A stretch of 63,262 nt of DNA from CAYFTL01 sp964346145 (GTDB lineage Bacteria > Bacillota > Clostridia > Christensenellales > Aristaeellaceae): contig CAYFTL010000010.1 of the NCBI GenBank assembly GCA_964346145.1, forward strand, positions 1-63,262, read 5' to 3'. Within the stretch, counting starts at the first letter, position 1; each line of letters starts with the position of its first letter. The translations under genes were made by a program, and so were the position numbers. Below are positions 7,479 through 15,870 of this stretch, piece by piece. The notes under the pieces are model-generated. The model saw only the letters and a program-made list of their open reading frames with translations. It was not told the origin of the DNA and did no database searches.

Positions 7479-8801
7479 ATGGGACGCAAAAAGATTGCCT
7501 TTATCGGCGCTGGTAGCTTTGGTTTTACCCGTAGCCTGGTTCGCGACATCCTAACCTATCCGGCATTGGAAGATGCCGAAATTGCCTTGATGGACATCAA
7601 CCAGGACCGCTTGGACTTCATCAAGCGCGCGGTAGATCGGATTGTTGAAGAAGGCGGCTATCCGGCCAAAGTTACCGCTACGCTGGATCGTAAAGAAGCA
7701 TTGATGAATGCCGACGGCGTCGTAACCACCATTTTGCACGGCGAAGTGGATGTGTGGCAGCACGACATTCTGATCCCTAAGAAATACGGTGTGGATACCA
7801 ACGTGGGTGATACCCGCGGCCCGTCTGGCATTTTCCGTTACCTGCGCACGATCAATCCGATCATGGATATAGCGATTGACATTGACCGCTACTGCCCGAA
7901 TGCCGTGTATTTGAACTACACCAACCCCATGGCGATGCTTTGCCGCACGGTGCAAGGTGTGTTCCCCAACATGACGGTCAGCGGCTTGTGCCACAGCGTT
8001 CAGGGAACTGCCAGCATGTTGGCTCGCTGGATCGGTGCGCCTGACGACGAGATCAGCTACACCTGCGCCGGCATTAACCACTTGGCTTTCTACACCAAGT
8101 TTGATTGGAACGGCAAGGATGCGATTCCGCTCATCCGCAAAGCCATCACTGAAAATCCCGAAGTGTACAACGAAGAAATCGTTCGCAACGAAATGTTCTT
8201 GGCGCTGGGCTACTATGTAACCGAGTCTTCGGGCCACAACAGCGAGTACAACCCCTGGTTCCGTAAACGCCAGGACTTAATCGATAAATACTGCCTGCCG
8301 GGAACCGGCTGGAACCCCGGCGAATATGCCTATATCTTAAACGAATACCGGAATCGTGAGCACACCTGGAAAGCCGATGCCGAGAAGTGGTTCCAGGAGC
8401 CCTTGGATTTGAAGCGCGGCCATGAATATGCATCGTCCATCTTCAATGCGATTTTTGGCGATCATGAGATGTTTAAGTTCAACGGCAACGTGCGCAACTT
8501 CGGCTTGATCGACAACTTGCCCGAAGGCTGCTGCGTAGAAGTTCCGGTGCTGGCCAGCAAACATGGCTTGGAAGCCATTCGCGTGGGCAGCATGCCTGCG
8601 CAGTGCGCTGTATTGAGCGGAATCAACGCTCAGATCGAAGAGATGGTAGTAGAGGCGAGCTTGGCGGGCGACCGTGAGCTGGTCTACCAGGCAATCTGTT
8701 ACGATCCGTTGACCTCTGCGGTGCTGGGTCTGCGCGAAATCCGTGACATGGTCGACGAGATGTTCAAGCAAAATGAAGAATGGTTGCCCCAGTTTAAGTA
8801 A
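7479..8801 (+). CDS. melA: GH4-family alpha-galactosidase (MelA type)
   Basis: Glycoside hydrolase family 4 enzyme, 440 residues, which cleaves by an NAD- and metal-dependent oxidation/elimination mechanism. An N-terminal Rossmann motif (FIGAGSFGFTRSLVRDIL) binds NAD. Metal ligands fit Cys171 and His201 (GINHLAF). The residues after the metal Cys read CHSV, the motif that marks alpha-galactosidases in this family, as opposed to CHEV (alpha-glucosidases) or CDMP/CNVP (6-phospho-glycosidases). It is cytoplasmic, with no signal peptide, so it acts on imported galactosides. The ATG follows GGAGGAG. It is probably activated by the divergent AraC protein; a terminator separates it from the next gene. 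Confidence 0.88.
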   Translation: MGRKKIAFIGAGSFGFTRSLVRDILTYPALEDAEIALMDINQDRLDFIKRAVDRIVEEGGYPAKVTATLDRKEALMNADGVVTTILHGEVDVWQHDILIPKKYGVDTNVGDTRGPSGIFRYLRTINPIMDIAIDIDRYCPNAVYLNYTNPMAMLCRTVQGVFPNMTVSGLCHSVQGTASMLARWIGAPDDEISYTCAGINHLAFYTKFDWNGKDAIPLIRKAITENPEVYNEEIVRNEMFLALGYYVTESSGHNSEYNPWFRKRQDLIDKYCLPGTGWNPGEYAYILNEYRNREHTWKADAEKWFQEPLDLKRGHEYASSIFNAIFGDHEMFKFNGNVRNFGLIDNLPEGCCVEVPVLASKHGLEAIRVGSMPAQCAVLSGINAQIEEMVVEASLAGDRELVYQAICYDPLTSAVLGLREIRDMVDEMFKQNEEWLPQFK

Positions 8802-8816
8802 AAAGCTCTTCATGTA

Positions 8817-8848
8817 AAAGGTGAACCTGATGTCGGGTTCACCTTTCT
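8817..8848 (+). terminator. Intrinsic terminator after the alpha-galactosidase gene
   Basis: AAAGGTGAACC and GGGTTCACCTTT form an 11-bp stem followed by a T-rich tract. Some read-through into the next gene is possible, since no separate promoter is evident there. Confidence 0.7.
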
Positions 8849-8887
8849 TTCGATTTTGTGCCATACATATTATGAGGGGGAAGATAC

Positions 8888-9904
8888 ATGCAACGGAGGG
8901 AAAGATTCAAAGCGCTATTGTCCGCAGCGCCCACGGACAGGCAAGGGTTTTGGCTGGGCAATCCTCATGAAGATGCGTTACCCATCTATCTTGAATACTT
9001 TGGTGCCCGGGATCATTTGGATTTGGCCGATAAAATACAGGACGACTTCTGGTGGGAAATGGCCGAGAATAGTTGGGCCCACCCGGAAGGGGCGCCTATA
9101 TTCGATCCCCTCGGCGGAAAAGAGCGGATATCCCTCAGCCAAGATGGAATATTTGCCGAATGCGAAGATTGGCGAGAGGTGGAGCGTTACCCGTGGCCCG
9201 ATGCACGGTTTTTGGATTTGGACGCGCTGGAACGCAAAATCGATTCGGCACGCGCTCGCGGTATGGGGGTAGCCAGTGGATGCTGGTCTCCTTTCTTCCA
9301 TCTGGCGTGCGATTTTTTTGGTATGGAAAATTATTTTGTTAAAATGTACACAGATCCTGACGTTGTTCAGGCGGTTACAGAAAAATTAGTCGAATTCTAT
9401 CTTCAGGTGAACGAGCGCATCTTTAACAGATTGGGCAGCAAGATCGACGCATATTTTTTTGGTAACGATTTAGGCAGCCAGAGAGATTTGCTCATCAGCC
9501 CGGAATCCTTTGATACGTTTGTAAAGCCGTACATGAAACGGTTGTGCGATCAGGCGCACAAATATAGTTTGCCTGTAATGCTGCATACCTGCGGAGCCGT
9601 TTCCAAAATCATTCCTCAATTTATAGAGGTGGGCATTCAAGGGCTACACCCGCTTCAGGCGCGCGCCGAAGGCATGGACGCCCAAAGTTTGAGCCGGTAT
9701 AAGAACGATCTTCTGTTTGTGGGCGGAGTGGACACCCAGAGCTTGTTGCCCTTTGGCAGCGCGGAAGACGTGCGCAAAGAAGTGGACAGGCTGCATGGGT
9801 TGTTTGGCGATCGGTGGATTGTGTCGCCCAGCCACGAGGCTTTGTTGTCCAACGTGCCAGCCGAAAATGTAGATGCTATGCGGCGTGCTGCACAAAAGTT
9901 ATAG
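8888..9904 (+). CDS. Uroporphyrinogen decarboxylase-family protein (methyltransferase-like)
   Basis: A 338-residue TIM-barrel protein of the URO-D superfamily. Besides true HemE this includes methylcobalamin:coenzyme M and related methyltransferases. The barrel segment LPVMLHTCGAVSKI carries His233 and Cys235, the HxC zinc-binding pattern of the MtaA/MtbA branch. No other heme-synthesis gene is nearby, so a methyltransferase-like role is more likely than heme synthesis. The neighbours are an alpha-galactosidase and a CE15 glucuronoyl esterase, which suggests handling of methylated sugars or methyl groups released from plant glycans. No corrinoid protein is in the window. The ATG is preceded by GAGGGGGAAG. 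Confidence 0.75.
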   Translation: MQRRERFKALLSAAPTDRQGFWLGNPHEDALPIYLEYFGARDHLDLADKIQDDFWWEMAENSWAHPEGAPIFDPLGGKERISLSQDGIFAECEDWREVERYPWPDARFLDLDALERKIDSARARGMGVASGCWSPFFHLACDFFGMENYFVKMYTDPDVVQAVTEKLVEFYLQVNERIFNRLGSKIDAYFFGNDLGSQRDLLISPESFDTFVKPYMKRLCDQAHKYSLPVMLHTCGAVSKIIPQFIEVGIQGLHPLQARAEGMDAQSLSRYKNDLLFVGGVDTQSLLPFGSAEDVRKEVDRLHGLFGDRWIVSPSHEALLSNVPAENVDAMRRAAQKL

Positions 9905-9951
9905 CTATTACCCTTATGACCAAATGGCTTTACTGGAAAGGAGTGTTAACG

Positions 9952-11019
9952 ATGTATATTCCGCAACTCATGAAAACAAGTGGAGGAAAAGCAATCGTTT
10001 CTCAAGAACAATGGGGCGACCGTCGCACCGAACTGATAGAGCTTTTTGAACAAAACGTGTTCGGAAAAACGCCGAAAGAGAAGCCTGAAATCCGGTTTGA
10101 TTTGATGGATGAAGGGCCGGCTCTTGGGGGAAAAGCCATCCGCAAACGGGTACATATCGCCTATGGAGATGGCCTAGCGATTCGACTTCGCCTCTTTGTG
10201 CCGGTTGCTGATGCGCCTGCACCCGTTTTTTTGCTGATCTGCAATCGGGAAGAAAAACATATTGACGATACACGTGCCTTTCAATCGGAATTTTGGCCGG
10301 TTGAGCGCATTGTGCAAGCGGGGTTTGCTGCGGCTGCATTTTATTACGAGGATTTGGATACGGACAGGGACGACGGATATGTGAGCGGGGTACACAAAGT
10401 GTTCGGCGGTGTGCGAAAAGGAGATAGCTGGGCGGCCATAGGCGCATGGGCCTGGGGGGCTAGTCGGGTGATGGACTACTTTTGCCAGGATCCGCTGATT
10501 GACGAGGGGCGGGTGGCGGTGGTCGGCCATTCCCGCGGCGGCAAGACTGCTCTGTGGTGCGCAGCTCAAGACGCGCGTTTTAAAATGGCGGTGAGCAACA
10601 ATTCGGGCTGTATGGGCGCGGCAGTGCTTCGAGGCAAAAAAGGGGAACATATTCCGGACATTGCGACTAATTTCCCCTATTGGTTTTGTCCGAACTTTGC
10701 AAAGTATGTGGAGGATGAGAATTCGATTCCGGTAGATCAGCACATGCTGTTGGCCCTCATTGCGCCCAGGCTTTTATATGTAGCCAGCGCTCAAGACGAC
10801 GAATGGGCCGACCCGGCGGCCGAGCTGCTGGGGTGCAAGCTGGCATCGGAAGCATATAAGCTTTTAGGCAAAGAAAGGTTCGCGCTAGACGCAGCGATGC
10901 CGCCTGTGGGTGGGGAGCTGTTTACCAAGGATATGGGGTACCACATAAGAAGTGGCGGCCACGATTTAACCGACTATGATTGGGCACAATTCATACGCTT
11001 TGCGCAAGATCGCTTGTAA
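9952..11019 (+). CDS. CE15-type glucuronoyl esterase
   Basis: Alpha/beta hydrolase of 355 residues resembling carbohydrate esterase family 15, which cleaves esters between (4-O-methyl-)glucuronic acid of xylan and lignin alcohols. The nucleophile motif is VGHSRGGKTALW (Ser194). The family segments FPYWFCPNF and PVDQHMLLALIAPRLLYVAS, and the terminal SGGHDLTDYDW with catalytic His337, are all present. The ATG at 9952 follows GGAAAGGAG; a longer frame from 9814 overlaps the previous gene and lacks a ribosome-binding site. There is no signal peptide, so unlike fungal enzymes it would act inside the cell on imported oligosaccharides. A strong terminator follows. Confidence 0.8.
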   Translation: MYIPQLMKTSGGKAIVSQEQWGDRRTELIELFEQNVFGKTPKEKPEIRFDLMDEGPALGGKAIRKRVHIAYGDGLAIRLRLFVPVADAPAPVFLLICNREEKHIDDTRAFQSEFWPVERIVQAGFAAAAFYYEDLDTDRDDGYVSGVHKVFGGVRKGDSWAAIGAWAWGASRVMDYFCQDPLIDEGRVAVVGHSRGGKTALWCAAQDARFKMAVSNNSGCMGAAVLRGKKGEHIPDIATNFPYWFCPNFAKYVEDENSIPVDQHMLLALIAPRLLYVASAQDDEWADPAAELLGCKLASEAYKLLGKERFALDAAMPPVGGELFTKDMGYHIRSGGHDLTDYDWAQFIRFAQDRL

Positions 11020-11035
11020 ATAGGCACAATACGAA

Positions 11036-11086
11036 TAAAAAATCCCGCTATCCTCCGAGTGTTCGGACGATAGCGGGATTTTTTAT
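11036..11086. terminator. Strong bidirectional terminator
   Basis: AATCCCGCTATC and GATAGCGGGATT form a 12-bp perfect stem, with A residues before and T residues after. It separates the rightward CE15 gene from the leftward binding-protein gene. Confidence 0.85.
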
Positions 11087-11092
11087 AAAGGG

Positions 11093-11965
11093 TTATTCGG
11101 CAGCCATGGGTACGTAACCGGCCTCTTGAATCACTTGAATGCTTTCGGCTCCGCCCAGCCAATCGTACACCAGGCGTTCGACAGAATCTTCAGGCGCGTC
11201 GGCGCGGATGATTGCATAGATCATTTCGGTCATAGGATATTCGACGGATGCAATGGTTTCATCGGTAATGGCGACATCGTCGAGGGTTAAGATTTTATAA
11301 TCGGATTGAGTGTACATGTTGGCCAGGTAATAATAGCTGGAGTAGGCCAAGGAAGCCGGTCTGTTTTTATATTGGGTGGAAAGAGGCACCAGTATATCGG
11401 AATCCGCCTCTTCGCTATCGATCAGTGTGAGTATATGGCGCTCAAACATTGTGCGGCTGGCAGAGGTTTCCGGGCGCTGAAAGGCTTCAATGGGTTCATC
11501 GTTGCCGCCCACTTGGCTCCAATTTGTAACCTTGCCCATGTAAATATCGTAGAGTTGGCTTGCGCTCAATCCATTTATCGGGTTTGCTTCATTAACGATA
11601 AAAGCCAATGCATCCATAGCGACAGGTTTCATTTCTAAGCTTACGTCCATAGATTCGGCGTAGCTGCTGATATCAATGTCGGGTTCGTAAGAAAATATGA
11701 GTTGCGCCTGTCCATTGATCAGCTCATCTTGAGCCAGATAGACGTTGGAATGGCGTATGTTTTGCTGAGCAGTTTCCTCGTCGGCACCCGTCAGGTAAGA
11801 ATATATGGCTCGGCTTAAGGGCAAGGTGTGAACCGAACCGTTGGTATAGGGGTATTGTTCCATACTGTTTTGAAACAACTGCTCCTCGGCGATTGTGGGA
11901 AAGGGGGATAAAAATAGCAACGTTAACGTCAGTAGGACACAAATGAGTTGATTGTACTGTTTCAT
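11093..11965 (-). CDS. PstS-like periplasmic-type substrate-binding protein
   Basis: An exported type II solute-binding protein of the PstS-like group, about 290 residues. The N-terminus is a signal peptide with a hydrophobic core (QLICVLLTLTLLFLSPFPTIA) but no lipobox Cys. The segments NPINGLSASQLYDIYMGKV and TNWSQVGG are the hallmark motif of PstS-type proteins. The start at 11965 is preferred over 11974 because a GGGGG box lies about 9 bases before it but touches the earlier ATG. The gene sits 15 bp after the WG-repeat gene and is likely co-transcribed. No Pst permease or ATPase genes are near, so it is probably not a standard phosphate transporter component. Ligand unknown. Confidence 0.75.
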   Translation of the reverse strand: MKQYNQLICVLLTLTLLFLSPFPTIAEEQLFQNSMEQYPYTNGSVHTLPLSRAIYSYLTGADEETAQQNIRHSNVYLAQDELINGQAQLIFSYEPDIDISSYAESMDVSLEMKPVAMDALAFIVNEANPINGLSASQLYDIYMGKVTNWSQVGGNDEPIEAFQRPETSASRTMFERHILTLIDSEEADSDILVPLSTQYKNRPASLAYSSYYYLANMYTQSDYKILTLDDVAITDETIASVEYPMTEMIYAIIRADAPEDSVERLVYDWLGGAESIQVIQEAGYVPMAAE

Positions 11966-11980
11966 AAAATTCATCCCCCG

Positions 11981-13384
11981 TTAATCCATCAAATAATCAT
12001 AACTGTTTTTTTGCACAATCCAATTGCCGCTCGCATCGATGATGCCACTTATGTTGTCGGAAGTTGCCCAAAACCGATCGGCACTTAAAAATTGAATGTT
12101 GTTATAGATTGGGGCGATCAGCTCTTTTCCGGTGCTATCAATAATTCCGTAGCGCGCAGTGTTGTTAATCACTGTGGTAAAGGTACCCTCGGGCGATGGT
12201 TGCTCAAGGGTTTGATAGTTGGAAACGACGTACAGCGGAGCGCCGTCAACGCTGCCCGCGTAAAAGATACTGTCGTAGGCGTCGGATATGGGTTGCCCTT
12301 CCGCCGTGTAAAGCGTGTTTTTAGAAAGCTCAGAGGCGGAATCGGAGACGATAACCTGACCGCCCATTTGGTCCCATGCGGTAAAGTTGTTGTTGCCTTC
12401 CAGCGTCATTACGATTTTTCCGTTGCGCAAATCCACAAGGCTGTTTTGCGACTCGTCGGTGAACACCATGTGAAGGTTGTTGAGCAAATAGAAATATTGG
12501 TTGGGACCCGGGAAGTTGACCATTTCTTCAAGGCCCTCAGCTTTAAAGAGGGTGATGGCATCAGTCTCGGTTTGGGCCACGAGCACAACGGAGCCTTCGG
12601 GCTTGGCCAGTTCTACAGCTTTATATTTGGGGGTCAGCACCCAATTACCATTGACATCAATGGCGCCGGTACCCGATTCGATTGCAGCGAACGTATAGCC
12701 GTCTACAAAATTGCCGGCGTATTGATATTGGGGTTCGATGGCCCAGGTTCCGCTATTGTTCAAAAAACCGGTGAGGTTGTTGTCGGCAGACATGGCCATG
12801 CACAAACCATTAGAAAAAGTGCCTAATGAGTACATGATCTTTGCTCCAGTTGCGGTTTCTTTACCATCGGCAGACACGAGATAGACACCGTCGGGAGTCT
12901 CATCGAAGGGGTCTGTGCGCAATGCGAGGTAGCCGCCATCTTCGTTTTCCACCAACTGGGTATACTGGGCGGGTATAAGGATAGTGGAATCGGAGTTCAT
13001 TATGCCCGACAATCCATCCTGGATGAATAGAATCTGGCCGTTGCTCAGCAGATCAAACCCTTCATAAATAAAATCTGTAATGCGTTTTCCATCGGAATTT
13101 ATTAAAGCGTGCAACAGGGTGCCTGATTCCCCGATGGTGCCCGCGCTATAAAACTGCGGTCCCTTGTAAGAGTCGTGTGTCAGCTCAAATAAGGTTTCAT
13201 ACACATCATCTAGCAAGTTGCCGCTGTCGTCCACAAATTGGTAGCCTATGTCTGAATAAACGATATGATATTGCTTTGCTGGCTTTTCGGAATCTGCCAA
13301 AGCTGTGCTGCAAAACGGCGCACCCACAAAGGCGGAGGTGATCAATGCTACAATGCAAAACATGAAAACAAACTTTTTGTACAT
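11981..13384 (-). CDS. Exported WG-repeat protein
   Basis: A 467-residue protein with a signal peptide (VFMFCIVALITSAFVGAPF, cleavage near ALA-DSE). It has a series of WG-type beta repeats, recognisable as blocks such as GFLNNSGTWAIEPQYQYAG, GAIDVNGNWVLTPKYKAV and GIIDSTGKELIAPIYNNI. WG repeats are common in exported Bacillota proteins of unknown function, possibly as binding scaffolds. The start at 13384 is supported by GAGGAG upstream; a 13-residue longer frame is less likely. It is the first gene of a two-gene unit with the PstS-like protein and has its own promoter. Biological role not known. Confidence 0.8.
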   Translation of the reverse strand: MYKKFVFMFCIVALITSAFVGAPFCSTALADSEKPAKQYHIVYSDIGYQFVDDSGNLLDDVYETLFELTHDSYKGPQFYSAGTIGESGTLLHALINSDGKRITDFIYEGFDLLSNGQILFIQDGLSGIMNSDSTILIPAQYTQLVENEDGGYLALRTDPFDETPDGVYLVSADGKETATGAKIMYSLGTFSNGLCMAMSADNNLTGFLNNSGTWAIEPQYQYAGNFVDGYTFAAIESGTGAIDVNGNWVLTPKYKAVELAKPEGSVVLVAQTETDAITLFKAEGLEEMVNFPGPNQYFYLLNNLHMVFTDESQNSLVDLRNGKIVMTLEGNNNFTAWDQMGGQVIVSDSASELSKNTLYTAEGQPISDAYDSIFYAGSVDGAPLYVVSNYQTLEQPSPEGTFTTVINNTARYGIIDSTGKELIAPIYNNIQFLSADRFWATSDNISGIIDASGNWIVQKNSYDYLMD

Positions 13385-13433
13385 AAACAAACTCCTCAAT
13401 TGCTTTTCGCATATTAAAAACAAAGCCTATTAC

Positions 13434-13462
13434 ACTATATTACAATTGACGAGATAGAGCAA
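13434..13462 (-). promoter_or_regulatory. Promoter of the WG-repeat/binding-protein unit
   Basis: On the minus strand: TTGCTC (13462-13457), a 17-bp spacer, and TATAGT (13439-13434), about 50 bp before the gene. Confidence 0.5.
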
Positions 13463-13539
13463 GAAATGTTCCTGGACATCGGGTTGGCCTTCAATGGGTA
13501 GGAAGTGCTTTATTTATCAATGTATCGGCCAATTTGCGG

Positions 13540-13568
13540 TTGTGTTTGTATCTTAACTATGGTATACT
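13540..13568 (+). promoter_or_regulatory. Promoter of the rimP-nusA-infB operon
   Basis: TTGTGT at 13540-13545, a 17-bp spacer, and TATACT at 13563-13568, 70 bp before the rimP start. Confidence 0.6.
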
Positions 13569-13638
13569 AAATCTTGTTAAGCGTGCGTTTTTGCGCGCTT
13601 ATGAGTTGTAAACGGGTATTTTGAAGGGTGGATTTTAT

Positions 13639-14151
13639 TTGGCAAAGCGAAAAGCGTCGGTCGACTCGGCAAGGGTGGCTGCGTTACGGCTTGCAGGGGA
13701 ACTACAATTAGAATTAATTGATGTCGAGCTGGTGAAAGAAAACACTAGCCGATTTTTGCGTTTTTTTGTAGACAAACCGGGCGGCATTACCATCGACGAT
13801 TGTGAGGTTTACCACAAGCGGCTGCAACCTTTGGTGGAGGAAATTGATTACGACTTTATGGAAGTTTCTTCCCCGGGTGTGGACAGGCCGCTGAAAAAGC
13901 CCGAAGATTATGCGCGCGCAATTGGTGAAGTGGTCGAAGTTCATCTATATAAGGCGCAAAACGGCAGCAAAGTGTTTTCGGGCGTGCTGCTTGGTTTGTT
14001 AGACGGCTTTATAGCGTTGCAATCGGAAGAGGGCAACGAATTAAGGTTTGATCTAAAGCAGATTGCTTTGGCTAAGCCGCTTATCGAGTTTGAAGAAAGT
14101 GATTTGGAAGATTTGTTGGAGCCCCCGAATGATGGAAAGGGCTTTGAATAA
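13639..14151 (+). CDS. rimP: Ribosome maturation factor RimP
   Basis: Helps 30S subunit assembly. It has about 170 residues: an N-terminal alpha/beta domain containing VDKPGGITIDDCEVYHKRLQ and the conserved MEVSSPGVDRPLK motif, then a C-terminal SH3-like barrel. The start is taken as TTG at 13639 (product beginning MAKRKAS), with AAGGGTGG upstream; an earlier TTG at 13621 precedes that box. It is the first gene of the classic nusA operon. Confidence 0.93.
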   Translation: MAKRKASVDSARVAALRLAGELQLELIDVELVKENTSRFLRFFVDKPGGITIDDCEVYHKRLQPLVEEIDYDFMEVSSPGVDRPLKKPEDYARAIGEVVEVHLYKAQNGSKVFSGVLLGLLDGFIALQSEEGNELRFDLKQIALAKPLIEFEESDLEDLLEPPNDGKGFE

Positions 14152-14183
14152 AGGAATGACAGAAATCCGAAGGGGTGCTTATA

Positions 14184-15239
14184 ATGAATCGTGAATTTAT
14201 AGAGGCTTTGGAGGCACTGGCCAAAGAACGCCGCATAAAAAAAGAAGTATTGTACAATGCCATTGAGGCGGCTTTGGTTTCCGCGTACAAGAAAAACTTT
14301 GGCAATGCCGGCAATGTGCGGGTGTTGGTGGATCGGGAAACAGGAGATGTGCAGGTGCATGCAATCAAACAGGTGACCGAGCAGATCGAAGATCCTCAGT
14401 TGGAGATCAGTTTGGATGCTGCGCGGCAAATCCGCCCCAACTATGATGTGGGCGACTTGGTCGAAGTGGAAGTAACGCCCAAACAGTTCGGACGAATAGC
14501 TGCGCAGACGGCTAAGCAGGTGGTTGTACAACGCATACGCGAAGCTGAAAATGGTGCCATCACCGAAGAGTATGCCGATAAAGAAAGTGAAATACTTACG
14601 GCGATCATCCAGCGCGTGGAAAACAATCAGGTGATCGTAGAATTGGGTAGGACCGAAGGGTTGCTGGAAGCTGGTCAACAAATTCCGGGGGAAGAGTACC
14701 AGCCCAACGACCGCATCAAAGTATATGTGCTGGAGGTGCGCAACACCACCCGCGGACCGCATGTGCTGGTGTCCAGAACCCATCCCGGACTGGTGAAGCG
14801 CTTGTTTGAGCTGGAGGTTCCTGAGATTCAACAGGGTGTGGTACAAATTCGTTCCATGGCGCGGGAGGCAGGGTATCGCACCAAGATGGCGGTTATGTCC
14901 ACCGATCCGTTGGTGGATGCGGTGGGCTCCTGCGTGGGTCCCAAGGGCACTCGAGTTGAAAGCGTGGTTTCGGAGCTGCGTACTGAAAAGATTGATATCA
15001 TCAAATGGTCGCAGGACCCGGTGGAATACATCGCCAATGCGCTCAATCCGGCACGGGTGCTCAGTGTACAGGTAACCGAGGAAGAAAAGCTGGCCAGGGT
15101 AGTCGTGCCCGACAACCAACTATCGTTAGCGATCGGTAAGGAAGGTCAAAATGCTCGCTTGGCGGCTAAGCTTACCGGTTGGAAGATTGACATCAAAAGT
15201 GAAAGCCAAGCTCAAGAAATGCTGAATGACCTTTTTTGA
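14184..15239 (+). CDS. nusA: Transcription termination/antitermination factor NusA
   Basis: Binds RNA polymerase and modulates pausing and termination. Its 351 residues carry the N-terminal RNAP-binding domain (about 1-125), an S1 domain (about 130-200), then two KH domains (for example VGSCVGPKGTRVESV and LAIGKEGQNARLAAKL, both GxxG loops). There are no C-terminal acidic repeats, as is normal outside Proteobacteria. The ATG at 14184 follows GAAGGGG; an in-frame GTG three codons earlier is too close to that box. It lies 32 bp after rimP, in the conserved operon order. Confidence 0.97.
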   Translation: MNREFIEALEALAKERRIKKEVLYNAIEAALVSAYKKNFGNAGNVRVLVDRETGDVQVHAIKQVTEQIEDPQLEISLDAARQIRPNYDVGDLVEVEVTPKQFGRIAAQTAKQVVVQRIREAENGAITEEYADKESEILTAIIQRVENNQVIVELGRTEGLLEAGQQIPGEEYQPNDRIKVYVLEVRNTTRGPHVLVSRTHPGLVKRLFELEVPEIQQGVVQIRSMAREAGYRTKMAVMSTDPLVDAVGSCVGPKGTRVESVVSELRTEKIDIIKWSQDPVEYIANALNPARVLSVQVTEEEKLARVVVPDNQLSLAIGKEGQNARLAAKLTGWKIDIKSESQAQEMLNDLF

Positions 15240-15266
15240 TTGCTAAGGTAAGGCAGGTGGAATCTT

Positions 15267-15536
15267 TTGAAGAAAAGGAAAACCCCTATGCGCATGTGTG
15301 TGGGATGCCGTGAAATGCATCCTCAAAAGGAGCTTGTGCGGATTGTCAAATCGCCTGAGGATAGTATATCCATCGATTGGGTGGGCAAAGCTCCTGGGCG
15401 AGGCGCTTATATAGACAAGAATCTCGAATGTTTACAAAAAGCGGTTAAAACAAAGGCATTGGAACGTGCGCTGAATACAAAAATAGATGAGCAGGTTTAC
15501 GATCAGCTTTTGGTTGAAATTGCAGGAGAAGAATGA
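15267..15536 (+). CDS. rnpM: YlxR-family RNA-binding protein (RnpM)
   Basis: An 89-residue protein of the DUF448/YlxR family, whose B. subtilis member binds the RNase P RNA and modulates its activity. It has the conserved MRMCVGCREMHPQKEL and GRGAYI segments. It starts with TTG after AGGTGG. It sits in its usual place between nusA and ylxQ and overlaps ylxQ by 4 bp (ATGA). Confidence 0.93.
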   Translation: MKKRKTPMRMCVGCREMHPQKELVRIVKSPEDSISIDWVGKAPGRGAYIDKNLECLQKAVKTKALERALNTKIDEQVYDQLLVEIAGEE

Positions 15537-15850
15537 ATCAAAAGATACAGGGAATTTTAGGGCTTTGCGCGCGCGCGGGTCAACTTGTTTCAGGGGAAAT
15601 GGCGTGCGATCAGGCGATTAAGAAAAGAAAGGCAGCGTTGATCATTGTCGATGAAGCTGCTTCGGCCAATACGCAAAAATCGGTAAAAGATGCATGCCGG
15701 CACTACAAGGTGCCGATGGAGATTGCAAGCGCAGGCTTGCTGGGGAAGGCGATTGGCAAACCGGGTCGCATGGTGTGTGCTATAACGCAAGGCGGGCTGG
15801 CGGATAAACTGATACAGTTGATGCAAGAACATAACAAAATGATTGATTAG
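15533..15850 (+). CDS. rplGA: L7Ae-family ribosomal/kink-turn RNA-binding protein (YlxQ)
   Basis: A 105-residue member of the L7Ae/L30e family, which recognises kink-turn RNA. The segments LGLCARAGQLVSGE, AALIIVDEAASANTQK and GKPGRMVCAIT are typical. Its ATG overlaps the stop of rnpM, giving coupled translation. Position between rnpM and infB is the standard Bacillota arrangement. Confidence 0.9.
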   Translation: MNQKIQGILGLCARAGQLVSGEMACDQAIKKRKAALIIVDEAASANTQKSVKDACRHYKVPMEIASAGLLGKAIGKPGRMVCAITQGGLADKLIQLMQEHNKMID

Positions 15851-15870
15851 CGCGGGGGTGCATAATTAGT

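Noticed and set aside
13941..15119. A 392-codon minus-strand frame opposite rimP and nusA
   Set aside because: It spans two well-supported genes on the other strand and encodes a low-complexity His/Phe-rich sequence.
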